Source: Rhodospirillales bacterium (lineage in GTDB: Bacteria; Pseudomonadota; Alphaproteobacteria; UBA828). Taken from it: 34,384 bases of DNA. The notes beneath the pieces were generated by a model. It was given only the letters and a program-made list of their open reading frames with translations, had not been told where the DNA came from and searched no databases. Below are positions 1 through 7,430 of this stretch, in pieces (the first letter of the stretch is position 1; each line of letters opens with the position of its first letter). The position numbers were made by a program, and so were the translations under genes. The DNA is taken from positions 1 through 34,384 of the forward strand of contig JAPPMY010000201.1 of the NCBI GenBank assembly GCA_028818855.1. Direction: 5' to 3'.

Positions 1-2
1 CG

Positions 3-146
3 GTGCTGGAGATGCTGGGCCGCTTCACCGAAGACCTCTCGGCCCTCCAGCGCGCCGTCCGCCGGGGCGACGGCGACTACCTGGAGACGCTCTTCACCCG
101 CACCCGCGCGATCCGCCGCGGCGTGATCGAGGCCAAGCAGGTCTGA
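3..146 (+). CDS. tyrC: Prephenate/cyclohexadienyl dehydrogenase, C-terminal end (partial)
   Basis: Only the last 47 codons are present; the gene begins before the window. The visible tail has the pattern RFTEDL-ALQRA-RRGDGDYLE-LFTRTRAIRR-IEAKQ, which I recognise as the C-terminal helix of the TyrA/TyrC family that makes tyrosine from prephenate or arogenate with NAD(P)+. The nucleotide-binding and catalytic parts are not visible, so the assignment rests on this tail alone. The stop is followed at once by a hairpin repeat that separates it from the convergent dapB. Confidence 0.7.
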   Translation: MLEMLGRFTEDLSALQRAVRRGDGDYLETLFTRTRAIRRGVIEAKQV

Positions 147-148
147 TC

Positions 149-240
149 TTTTCGCTCACGGCAGCCGGCCTGCGGCCGGCGCCTCCGCGAGGGCGCCGCG
201 GTCGCGGCCTGTCGCGAGCCCGTCAAAGACGGACTCGCTC
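149..240. repeat. Dispersed hairpin repeat, copy 1 (putative bidirectional terminator)
   Basis: The reverse complement of this stretch aligns with 7342-7422 at about 72 of 80 positions by hand, with one insertion of about 11 bases here. It contains a 7-bp perfect hairpin (GCCGGCC, 3-base loop, GGCCGGC) and a short T-run just after the tyrC-like stop. It fills most of the gap between the tyrC-like gene and the convergent dapB. The second copy also sits between two convergent genes, so a transcription-terminating role is inferred. Confidence 0.65.
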
Positions 241-288
241 CCGCCCAAGCATTCACCGCAGTCATAATGTCTGCTGGGGCTTAGGCAA

Positions 289-1089
289 TCAGGTAAGGCC
301 CAGCACGTCCGCCATCGTGTAGAGGCCGGGCCCCCGCCCCTCCGCCCAGCGCGCCGCCTGGAGGGCGCCGCGGGCGTAGGTCTGGCGGTTGGACGAGCGA
401 ACGGCCAGCTCCAGCCGCTCGCCGTCGGCCGCGAAGATCACGCTGTGCTCGCCGATGACGTCGCCGCCGCGCAGCGCGGCGAAGCCGATCTCGCCGCGCG
501 GCCTGGCGCCGGTCACGCCGTCGCGGCCGCGGGCTGCCACCTCGTCGAACGGCACCCCCCTGGCGCTGGCCGCCGCCCGGCCGAGCCCCAGCGCCGTGCC
601 GGAGGGCGCGTCGATCTTGTGCCGGTGGTGCATCTCGACGATCTCGATGTCGTAGTCGTCATCCAGGAGGCCCGCGACCTGCTCGGTCAGCCTGAACAGC
701 AGGTTGACGGCGAGGCTCATGTTGGGCGCCTGCACCACCGCCGTCCGTGCCGCCGCGGCATCGAGCGCGGCCTGCTCCGCCTCCCCGATGCCCGTGGTGC
801 CGACGACCAGAATCGTGCCCTCGGCAGCCGCGAGCGCAGCATGGCCGGACGTGGCGCCCGGCAGCGTGAAGTCGAGCACCGCGTCGGCGGCGCGGAACAT
901 CGCCGGGGACTCCTCGCTCACCGTGACGCCGAGCGGCTCGATCCCGGCCAGCACCCCGCAGTCCCGCCCGAGCGCGGGATGGTCCGGAACCTCGGTCGCC
1001 GCGACCACGGTGCAGCCCTCGGTGGCTGCGACCTGGCGGGTCAGCGCCTGCCCCATGCGCCCCGCAGCGCCCGGAATGCCGATCTTCAT
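289..1089 (-). CDS. dapB: 4-hydroxy-tetrahydrodipicolinate reductase
   Basis: DapB reduces the product of DapA with NAD(P)H in the diaminopimelate/lysine pathway in the cytoplasm. The 266-residue product has the N-terminal nucleotide-binding motif GAAGRMG (residues 7-13) and the family signature HHRHKIDAPSGTA (residues 154-166), with catalytic His154 and Lys158. Length fits the family (about 270). The frame stays open 58 codons further upstream, but that stretch is low-complexity and the family N-terminus begins at MKIGIPGAAG, so I chose the ATG at 1089. No strong Shine-Dalgarno is visible. It lies 213 bases downstream of xseA on the same strand and converges on the tyrC-like gene. Confidence 0.95.
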   Translation of the reverse strand: MKIGIPGAAGRMGQALTRQVAATEGCTVVAATEVPDHPALGRDCGVLAGIEPLGVTVSEESPAMFRAADAVLDFTLPGATSGHAALAAAEGTILVVGTTGIGEAEQAALDAAAARTAVVQAPNMSLAVNLLFRLTEQVAGLLDDDYDIEIVEMHHRHKIDAPSGTALGLGRAAASARGVPFDEVAARGRDGVTGARPRGEIGFAALRGGDVIGEHSVIFAADGERLELAVRSSNRQTYARGALQAARWAEGRGPGLYTMADVLGLT

Positions 1090-1163
1090 GATGCCGTCAT
1101 AGTGGCGGCCCACCCGCGGGTGCGCAAGCGGTCGCCGTTCTCCCAAGTGGGACGCTTGGAGAG

Positions 1164-1181
1164 CCGGGCCGTCAGGCCCGG
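1164..1181 (-). terminator. Hairpin between xseA and dapB
   Basis: A perfect 7-bp stem CCGGGCC / GGCCCGG with a 4-base loop lies in the 213-base xseA-dapB gap. There is no T-run, so it is only a candidate terminator or processing site. The rest of the gap holds short GC palindromes and no open frame I can support. Confidence 0.3.
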
Positions 1182-1302
1182 ACGGCGCGACCGCGTCGCG
1201 CGTACACGCGCGCGGGGCGCACGATCGAGCGGAGCGAGCGCCCGGCGCCTGAGGGAACAACAAAGAAGGGAAGAGGCGCGGGGCCTGTCAGAGCCCCACC
1301 CC

Positions 1303-2781
1303 TCAGAGCAACGGCGCCTGGCCGTCGTCCTCGTCCCGCGAAGCCTTGCGGGGCCTGTGCTTCCCAGCGGCGCGAGCGGCGGCGCGGCCGTCGTGGAACT
1401 CGAGGGCGAGCGCGGCGCCGGGCTTCACCGCCGCCGCGCTGGTGACGGGCCGCTCCCGCTGGTCGCGCACGACCGCGAAGCCCCGCGCGAGCACGCCGCG
1501 GTAGGAATAGCTCTCGAGCAGACGCGCCGCAGTCTCGACCCGTGCCGCCCGCTCGCCGAGCGCCGCCCGCCCGGCGCGGCCGAGCCCTTGCGCCAGACGC
1601 TCGCTCGCCGCGCGCGCCAGACCGATGCGCTGCGCGAGGCGGTCGGCCGAGAGAGGCCCGGCGACGTGCCCGAGCTGCTGGCGCTTGAGCGCGAGAAGTT
1701 GGCGCGGCCGGAGCGGCCGGAGCCGGCCGAGGGCCCGGCGCTCGGCGCCCAGCCTGCCGCGCACGCCCCGCCCGAGCCGCTCCGACCAGTCGTCGAGCCG
1801 CTGGCTCGCAGTAGCGAGCCGGTCCCGCGCCGCCGGCAGGCCACGCCCGAGCCCGTCGACGCGGGCGCGCCGCTCGGCGACCAGGCGGCGGAACGACGCG
1901 CCCAGGCGATGCTCCAGGGTGTGCGTGCGCTCCTTGAGGTCGGCGCGCACCGGCACGGCCATCTCGGCCGCCGCCGTCGGCGTCGGCGCCCGGCGGTCGG
2001 CGGCGAGGTCGATCAGCGTCACGTCGGTCTCGTGGCCTACCGCCGAGATCAGCGGGATCGCGCTCGCGGCCGCAGCGCGCACCACGACCTCCTCGTTGAA
2101 GGCCCAGAGGTCCTCCAGGCTGCCGCCGCCGCGGGCGACGATCAGCACGTCGGGCCGCGGCACCGCCGCGCCCGCCTCCAGCCGGTTGAAGCCCGCGATG
2201 GCCGCCGCAACTTCCTCCGCCGCGCCCGCGCCCTGCACCTTGACCGGCCAGACCAGCACGCGGCGGGGGAAGCGGTCCCCGATGCGGTGCAGGATGTCGC
2301 GGATCACGGCGCCCGTGGGCGAGGTCACGACGCCGATGGTCTGCGGCAGGTAGGGCAGGTCGCGCTTGCGCTCTTCGTGGAACAGGCCCTCCTCGGCGAG
2401 CGCCTTCTTGCGCGCCTCCAGCAGCGCGAGCAGCGCGCCGGCGCCGGAAAGCTCCAGCCGCTCGACCACGATCTGGTAGCGCGAGCGCCCCGGATAGGTG
2501 CTGATCTTGCCGGTGGCGACGACCTCGAGCCCGTCCTCCGGCGCGATCCCCAGCCTGCCGGCGACGCCCCGCCAGCAGACGGCGTCCAGCACCGCATCCG
2601 CGTCCTTGAGCGCGAAGTAGAGATGGCCCGATGCGGCGCGCTTGAAGCCCGAGACCTCGCCCCGCACGCTCACCCAGGCGAACTCGCCCTCGACCACGCG
2701 CTTCAGCGCCTGCGACAGCTCGCCGACCGTGAGGACCGGCCGGTTGCTGCCGTCTGCGAGGGTGCCGTCCGCCTCCGTCAT
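1303..2781 (-). CDS. xseA: Exodeoxyribonuclease VII large subunit
   Basis: XseA is the catalytic large subunit of exonuclease VII, which degrades single-stranded DNA to acid-soluble oligonucleotides. The 492-residue protein has the N-terminal OB-fold (about 15-110), then the family catalytic-region motifs: TSPTGAVIRDI (153-163), ARGGGSLEDLW-FNE (216-230), SAVGHETD (246-253) and ADRRAPTPTAAAE (261-273), followed by a long Arg/Leu-rich coiled-coil region. A purine-rich GAGGGG lies just before the ATG. It starts 22 bases after the CmcJ/NvfI-like gene, so the two are probably co-transcribed. The small subunit xseB is not in the window. Confidence 0.95.
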   Translation of the reverse strand: MTEADGTLADGSNRPVLTVGELSQALKRVVEGEFAWVSVRGEVSGFKRAASGHLYFALKDADAVLDAVCWRGVAGRLGIAPEDGLEVVATGKISTYPGRSRYQIVVERLELSGAGALLALLEARKKALAEEGLFHEERKRDLPYLPQTIGVVTSPTGAVIRDILHRIGDRFPRRVLVWPVKVQGAGAAEEVAAAIAGFNRLEAGAAVPRPDVLIVARGGGSLEDLWAFNEEVVVRAAAASAIPLISAVGHETDVTLIDLAADRRAPTPTAAAEMAVPVRADLKERTHTLEHRLGASFRRLVAERRARVDGLGRGLPAARDRLATASQRLDDWSERLGRGVRGRLGAERRALGRLRPLRPRQLLALKRQQLGHVAGPLSADRLAQRIGLARAASERLAQGLGRAGRAALGERAARVETAARLLESYSYRGVLARGFAVVRDQRERPVTSAAAVKPGAALALEFHDGRAAARAAGKHRPRKASRDEDDGQAPLL

Positions 2782-2803
2782 CGCCCCTCGGTGGCCGCCG
2801 CCC

Positions 2804-3619
2804 TCAGGGCGCGAAGAAGGCGAGGCTGCGGGATTCGATGCTCTGGCGCGGCTGCGCGTCGGCTGGCGCGTTGGGATCGGCGAAGGCCGTGTGGGCGGAA
2901 AAGCGCGCCCGGCCGTCGGTCATCGAATCGTAGGTCTTGAAGATCAGCGCCTCGCCCGGCTCCATGTCGGGGAAGTAGAACCAGCGGTGGCCGGGGTTGT
3001 GGCTGAGCTGCATCACCTCGCCCACGCGGTGGGTGTAGACGAGATCGGTCAGCACGAAGTCCCCCTCGTCGATGCTCTGGGCATCGCAGATCGCGAGCGG
3101 CATGTCCTGCACCGGGCCCGCGATGGGCCGCCACACCTGCACCACGGCGAAGCGGTGCTCCAGCAGCGCCTCGGCGCGCTCGGCCGGCAGCAGGTCGCGC
3201 ACCCGTTGCGGGGCCGAGCGGGGGGTGTAGTCGTTGTGCGCCACGTGCACCGGCTCGCGCACCTTCCGCTCGGACCTCAGCGTATCGTCGGCAACGCGGA
3301 TGGTGTGGTCGAAGACCACGACCTCCGCGGCCCCGCTCGCCTCCTTCACCAGCCGCTCGACCTCCGGGCCGTAGGTCCTCTCGATCTCGTCCTTGTCGTA
3401 GAAGTCCGAGACCGCGCTTCCCCCGGTGTTGAAGGTGAAGCCCTCGCGCTCCAGGTCGAGGGCGTCCGCCGTCGGCCGGGCGTCGCGGATCGTGACCTCG
3501 ACCTCCTTGTATTCGGCGTTGCGCTGCGCCGGCCTGCTGCCCGGATTGGTCAGGTACGTGACCGGCTTCTCGTCGGTCGGCAGGATGTAGTTGATCGCGG
3601 CGTGGACGGCTCCAGGCAT
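2804..3619 (-). CDS. CmcJ/NvfI-family putative Fe-dependent oxidoreductase
   Basis: The 271-residue product resembles the CmcJ/NvfI (AsaB, GA4-desaturase-like) family, whose studied fungal members are Fe(II)/2-oxoglutarate enzymes of natural-product pathways. Visible features are VFDHTIR (103-108) and the HxD-type motif VHVAHND (His128, Asp130), with a downstream His (His207 or His211, in SHNPGHRW) that could complete a two-His-one-carboxylate iron site. PDMEPGEALIFKTYDS near 217-232 and RFSAHTAF near 239-246 are also family-like. No signal peptide is seen. It is 22 bases upstream of xseA. The substrate is unknown; the ligand assignment is inference from family pattern, not alignment. Confidence 0.7.
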   Translation of the reverse strand: MPGAVHAAINYILPTDEKPVTYLTNPGSRPAQRNAEYKEVEVTIRDARPTADALDLEREGFTFNTGGSAVSDFYDKDEIERTYGPEVERLVKEASGAAEVVVFDHTIRVADDTLRSERKVREPVHVAHNDYTPRSAPQRVRDLLPAERAEALLEHRFAVVQVWRPIAGPVQDMPLAICDAQSIDEGDFVLTDLVYTHRVGEVMQLSHNPGHRWFYFPDMEPGEALIFKTYDSMTDGRARFSAHTAFADPNAPADAQPRQSIESRSLAFFAP

Positions 3620-3729
3620 GACGGCGTTCTCTCAGGCGTGGGGATGCTGCGGCGGCAGAGCTTAGCCCGAAGCGCGCCCTGCGGCGACAGTGCTCTTCTC
3701 CGGCAACCGAGCGGCCGTCGGACGGTCGC

Positions 3730-3757
3730 TTGCGGAATGCCGAAAACGGAGTAGGGT
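3730..3757 (+). promoter_or_regulatory. Putative promoter of the toxin-antitoxin pair
   Basis: TTGCGG (3730-3735), a 16-base spacer and TAGGGT (3752-3757) resemble weak -35/-10 elements. The -10 element overlaps the palindrome at 3755-3768, the arrangement expected for antitoxin autorepression. Confidence 0.35.
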
Positions 3758-3768
3758 TACATGTAACC
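3755..3768. promoter_or_regulatory. Perfect palindromic operator before mazE-like gene
   Basis: GGTTACATGTAACC is a perfect 14-bp palindrome located 17 bases before the antitoxin start. It is AT-richer than its surroundings. MazE-type antitoxins commonly bind palindromes in their own promoter, so this is a likely autoregulatory operator. Confidence 0.6.
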
Positions 3769-3784
3769 ATCGGAGACGAGAGCC

Positions 3785-4012
3785 GTGGCAAGCACACCTG
3801 AGACCTCGAACGCGCCACGCGACAAGGTCCGCCGGCATCGCGCGCGCCTGCGGGAGCGCGGATTGCGCCCCCTGCAAGTCTGGGTGCCCGACACGCGCGC
3901 GCCGGGCTTCGCGGAGGAGGCCCGCAGACAGTCGCTGGCGGTGGCCCGCAGCGAGCATGCCGAGGCCGATCAGGCCTTCGTCGACGCGATCAGCGAGACC
4001 CGCGTCGAGTGA
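3785..4012 (+). CDS. MazE-like antitoxin (DUF3018 type)
   Basis: The 75-residue product has the pattern RDKVRRHRARLRERGLRPLQVWVPDTRAPGF followed by an acidic helical C-terminus (HAEADQAFVDAISE). This matches the DUF3018 group annotated as antitoxin MazE family. The basic N-terminal half is expected to bind DNA and the C-terminal half to wrap and neutralise the toxin. The start is GTG, supported by GGAG at 3772-3775. Its TGA overlaps the toxin GTG by 4 bases (GTGA), typical of translational coupling in type II systems. Confidence 0.85.
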   Translation: MASTPETSNAPRDKVRRHRARLRERGLRPLQVWVPDTRAPGFAEEARRQSLAVARSEHAEADQAFVDAISETRVE

Positions 4013-4338
4013 AGCGGGGCGAACTCTGGGTCGCGGCGGGCGGCGGGGACTACACCGGCAAGCCGCGGCCGGTCGTGGTCGTCCAGGATGATCGATTCGA
4101 GCACGCGGCCTCGGTCACCGTCTGCGCGTTGACGAGCGATCCCACCGACGCGCCACTCTTTCGCGTTGCGCTGACGCCAACTGTCGAGAACGGTCTCCAC
4201 GAGCCCTGCCGTGTCATGGTCGACAAGATCACGACCGTCCGGCGGGAGCGCCTTAGCCGGCGCATCGGAACCCTCTCCGCCGCCGACATGCGCCGGATCG
4301 ATCGGGCCATGCTCGTCTTCCTCGGCATCGCGGGATAG
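4009..4338 (+). CDS. MazF/PemK-family endoribonuclease toxin
   Basis: The 109-residue product begins MKRGELWVAAGGGDYTGKPRPVVVVQDD, the canonical PemK/MazF N-terminus. It also carries the conserved TVCALTSD strand and a central CRVMVDKITTV segment. Family members cleave mRNA at short sequence motifs when freed from antitoxin. The GTG start overlaps the antitoxin stop. The length fits the family and no key segment is missing, so the toxin is probably active. Cleavage specificity cannot be read from the sequence. Confidence 0.9.
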   Translation: MKRGELWVAAGGGDYTGKPRPVVVVQDDRFEHAASVTVCALTSDPTDAPLFRVALTPTVENGLHEPCRVMVDKITTVRRERLSRRIGTLSAADMRRIDRAMLVFLGIAG

Positions 4339-4339
4339 G

Positions 4340-4354
4340 GCGCCTACCAGGCGC
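4340..4354. terminator. Small hairpin between convergent mazF-like and molybdoenzyme genes
   Basis: GCGCC, a 5-base loop and GGCGC form a 5-bp stem right after the toxin stop, in the 44-base gap to the convergent gene. There is no T-run. Confidence 0.3.
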
Positions 4355-4382
4355 ACGGCCGGCCTGAGCCGCATCCTCGCCT

Positions 4383-6404
4383 TCAGGCCGGGGCGATCTC
4401 GACCTCGACGCCGTGCACGCAGGTGCTCTCCCCCATGTCCGACTTGATGCCGGGGTTCAGCACGTTGACGTTGGCTCGCGTGCCCTCCTGGCGCGGCCAG
4501 CGGCCCTTGGGGCTGAGCGCCACGCCCTGCGGAATCGTCTCGGCCACGGCCAGCGCAAGCTCCAGACTGCCCGTCCCGTTGCTGAGCCGCACCCGCTGCC
4601 CCTCCGCCAGGCCGCGTGCCGCGGCATCCGCCGGGTGCAGCGTCACCGTCGCCTCGCCCATGCGGTCCGCGATGCGCCGGTCGTTGGCGTAGGAATCGTT
4701 CATGAGCCAGGGCGAGGCCGGCGTCAGCAGGCGCAGCCTGCCGTTCCCGGGCCGGGGGTCGGCGTCCGCCAGCGGCAGGCGCGGGTGGCCGTCCGCCTCC
4801 GCCCGGGCGGACGCGATCTCGATCTTCCCGCTCGGCGTGGGAAAGGCCAGATCCGGGAACTGGATCACGGGCGGCCCCTCGGGAAACACCGTGCCGATGC
4901 TCTTGAACGCATCGAAGGTACCGGTGACGCCCGTCTGGCCCATGATGCGCTCGATGATCGCGAGGTCGTCCTCGTAGAGCTCCGGCTCCGTGTAGCCCAT
5001 GGCGCGGGCGAGACGGCGGAAGATCTCCTGGTTGGGGAGGGAGTCGCCGAGCGGCTCCTGCAGCTTCGCCTGGGCGGACATCGAGAGGTTGAAGTAGCCC
5101 GAGACCAGGTCGTCGAATTCGAGGAACGACGCCGCCGGCAGCACGTAGTCGGCATAGTCCGCCGTGTCGGTCTGGAAGATGTCCACGACCACGGTGAAGA
5201 GGTCGTCGCGCATCAGCGCCCGGCGCAGCCGCGCCTGCTCCGGGCTGGAGGCGGCCGGGTTGATGTTCCAGCAGAGGAAGGCCCGGATGTCCGCCGCATC
5301 CTCCAGCCTGGCGGCCAGCTCCATCTGGCTGAAGCTCGGCGGGCTCCGGCTGATCGCGGCGCCCGACAGGTAATCGCCGTCCACCCCCTTGCGCCCGCCC
5401 CCGTTGAGGTAGAGCAGGCCGGCGCCCGGCTTGCCGAAGTTGCCGGTGACCGCCGGCAGCAGCGCGCACGCACGCATGACGTTGCCGCCCATGGCCTGCC
5501 GTTGCAGCCCCTGGCCGAGCCAGAGCAGCGCGGGGCCGCCCCCGTAGATCCGCGCCACCTCCTCGATCTCGGCTGCCGGCACGCCGGTGCGGGCCTCGCC
5601 CCAGGCCGGTGTGCACGCCGCGATGGCGGGCTCCAGCTCGTCCCAGCCGATCGCGTGGGCGTCGAGAAAGGCGCGGTCGATCAGCCCCTCGCGAACCAGC
5701 ACGTGGATCATGGCGAAGGCGAGCGCCGCATCGCTGCCGGGGAAGGGCTGCAGGTGGATGTCGGCCTGCTCGGCGGTCGCATGGCGCACCGGGTCGACCA
5801 CGATCACCGTCCCCGGCGCCTCCTTCAGCCAGTGCTTGTGCTGGTGCGGGGCGGAGGCGGAGGGGTTCGCGCCCCAGACGACGATCGAATGCGCGTCCTT
5901 CGCGGTGCGCGGGTCGAAGCCGATCACCGACGTGCCGATGGCGTAGTCGAGCGCCACGTGGCCCGCCATGTTGCACACCGTGTCGGGCTCCACCTCGCGG
6001 GCGCCGAGGCGGCCGAGGAAGCGCATCGGGAAGTTGTTGGCGATCAGCGAGCAGGTGCCGGTGTAGTGCGCGTGCACGATCTTCTCGGCGCCGTGCCCTT
6101 CCGCAATCTCCCTGAAGCGCGCCGCGATCGCGCCGATGGCGTCCTCCCACGAGACCGGCTCGAAGCGCCCTTCCCCCTTGGGCCCGGCACGCCTGAGCGG
6201 CGTCAGCAGACGGGCCTCGGGATCGCGGAAGACGCCGTTGTAGGCGAGCGCGCACTTGCCGCAGAGCGCGCCCCGGCTCACCGGGTGGTCGGGGTCGCCG
6301 AGCACGCGGGTGATCGCGCCGTCGCGCTTGATCGCGACGATGCCGCAGGCGTCGTAGCAGTCGCGCGGGCAGGTGGTCTTGAGGACTTCCTTCTCGCCGG
6401 GCAT
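4383..6404 (-). CDS. Molybdopterin-dependent oxidoreductase, [4Fe-4S] type
   Basis: The 673-residue protein belongs to the DMSO-reductase superfamily (COG0243 type). Cys12, Cys16, Cys20 and Cys48 (CPRDCYDAC and GALCGKC) form the N-terminal [4Fe-4S] motif. The region DTVCNMAGH (Cys144) aligns by position with the molybdenum-ligand loop of Cys-type members such as NapA, but this is inference. The last 120 residues look like the C-terminal molydopterin-dinucleotide-binding barrel (LTPASPWLMNDSYAND, NGTGSLEL, KGRWP). There is no Tat signal, so it is probably cytoplasmic. GGAGG precedes the ATG with good spacing. No electron-transfer partner or chaperone gene adjoins it, and the substrate is unknown. 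Confidence 0.85.
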   Translation of the reverse strand: MPGEKEVLKTTCPRDCYDACGIVAIKRDGAITRVLGDPDHPVSRGALCGKCALAYNGVFRDPEARLLTPLRRAGPKGEGRFEPVSWEDAIGAIAARFREIAEGHGAEKIVHAHYTGTCSLIANNFPMRFLGRLGAREVEPDTVCNMAGHVALDYAIGTSVIGFDPRTAKDAHSIVVWGANPSASAPHQHKHWLKEAPGTVIVVDPVRHATAEQADIHLQPFPGSDAALAFAMIHVLVREGLIDRAFLDAHAIGWDELEPAIAACTPAWGEARTGVPAAEIEEVARIYGGGPALLWLGQGLQRQAMGGNVMRACALLPAVTGNFGKPGAGLLYLNGGGRKGVDGDYLSGAAISRSPPSFSQMELAARLEDAADIRAFLCWNINPAASSPEQARLRRALMRDDLFTVVVDIFQTDTADYADYVLPAASFLEFDDLVSGYFNLSMSAQAKLQEPLGDSLPNQEIFRRLARAMGYTEPELYEDDLAIIERIMGQTGVTGTFDAFKSIGTVFPEGPPVIQFPDLAFPTPSGKIEIASARAEADGHPRLPLADADPRPGNGRLRLLTPASPWLMNDSYANDRRIADRMGEATVTLHPADAAARGLAEGQRVRLSNGTGSLELALAVAETIPQGVALSPKGRWPRQEGTRANVNVLNPGIKSDMGESTCVHGVEVEIAPA

Positions 6405-6505
6405 GGCGGCCTCCGGGGTCCGGGGTCAGGCCCCCAAGGTAACGCGCCGCACGACGGCTCGAAACCCCGTGCTAATCTCCCGGCGAGACGGGCGGGGAGC
6501 ACACG

Positions 6506-7342
6506 ATGATGCGGACGGTGAAGCTGCCGGGAGGCGACGAGGTGGTGGCGCTCGGCCAGGGCACGTGGCGCATGGGCGAGCGCCGGGCGGCGCGCAAGGA
6601 CGAGGTGGCGGCGCTCCGCCACGGCATCGCGCACGGCATGACGCTCATCGACACGGCGGAGATGTATGGCTCCGGCGGGTCGGAGCGCGTGGTGGGCGAG
6701 GCGATCCGCGGGCTTAGGGATCGGGTCTACATCGTGAGCAAGGTGCTGCCGTCGAACGCCGGGCGGAAGCGCATGGTGCGCGCCTGCGAGAAGAGCCTGA
6801 AGTGCCTCGGCACCGACTACCTCGACCTCTACCTGCTGCACTGGCGGAGCGGCGTCTCGCTCGGCGAGGTCGTCGAAGGCTTCCTCGCGCTGCAGCAGGC
6901 CGGCAAGATTCGCCGCTTCGGGGTCAGCAACTTCGACATCGACGACATGGAGGATCTCTGGGAGACCCCGGGCGGGCAGGGCTGCCAGACCAACCAGATC
7001 CTCTACAACCTCTCGCGGCGCTGGCCGGAGGCGGAACTGATCGACTGGTCCCGGCTCCGCGGCCAGCCGCTCATGATCTACTCGCCGCTGGAGCAGGGCA
7101 GGCTGCCGGAAGGCGGCCCGCTCGGCGCCATCGCGGCCGCGCGCGGCGTGACACCCATGCAGGTGGCGCTCGCCTGGGTGCTGCGCCACGAGGACGTCTT
7201 CGTGGTGCCCAAGGCGAGCCGCGTCGCCCACGTCGATGCGAACCTGGGCGCGCTCGACATCGCGCTCACCCCCGACGAGCTTGCCGCCCTCGATGCGGCC
7301 TTCCCGCCGCCCGGAGGCACGGCGCCCCTCGAGATCCTGTAG
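6506..7342 (+). CDS. Aldo/keto reductase
   Basis: The 278-residue protein is a compact TIM-barrel aldo/keto reductase using NADPH. The catalytic tetrad is visible as Asp49 (LIDTAEMYG), Tyr54, Lys79 (VSKVLP) and His112 (YLLHWR). GVSNFDIDDM and YNLSRR follow the family pattern, and the cofactor-binding KASR lies near residue 236. Two ATGs are adjacent at the start; GGGGAG is upstream. It is divergent from the molybdoenzyme across about 100 bases and converges on mmsB. The substrate cannot be deduced. Confidence 0.9.
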   Translation: MMRTVKLPGGDEVVALGQGTWRMGERRAARKDEVAALRHGIAHGMTLIDTAEMYGSGGSERVVGEAIRGLRDRVYIVSKVLPSNAGRKRMVRACEKSLKCLGTDYLDLYLLHWRSGVSLGEVVEGFLALQQAGKIRRFGVSNFDIDDMEDLWETPGGQGCQTNQILYNLSRRWPEAELIDWSRLRGQPLMIYSPLEQGRLPEGGPLGAIAAARGVTPMQVALAWVLRHEDVFVVPKASRVAHVDANLGALDIALTPDELAALDAAFPPPGGTAPLEIL

Positions 7343-7422
7343 AGCGCGTCCGTTCTTGACGGCCGCGCGACAGGCCGCGCCCGCGCAGGCGCCGGCCACA
7401 GGCCGGCCGCCGTGAGCGAAAA
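7342..7422. repeat. Dispersed hairpin repeat, copy 2 (putative bidirectional terminator)
   Basis: This fills the gap between the aldo/keto reductase and the convergent mmsB and matches the reverse complement of 149-240. The 7-bp hairpin GCCGGCC / GGCCGGC (loop ACA) is conserved. The end with the A-run lies next to mmsB, so on the mmsB strand the 3' end reads T-run, then CGCTCACGGC, then the hairpin, exactly as it does after the tyrC-like gene. Confidence 0.65.
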
Positions 7423-7430
7423 ATTGCCGG

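Noticed and set aside
1090..1302. A third copy of the dispersed hairpin repeat in the xseA-dapB gap
   Set aside because: It has GC hairpins but does not align with the 149-240 / 7342-7422 consensus beyond short words.
445..2940. Very long open frame opposite dapB and xseA
   Set aside because: Arg/Ala/Pro-rich, no recognisable family, and antisense to two genes with clear catalytic motifs; a GC-rich third-position shadow.
3970..6255. Long alternative frame within the molybdoenzyme region
   Set aside because: The other frame on the same strand has intact Fe-S and cofactor motifs; this one is repetitive Arg/Gly/Ala sequence.
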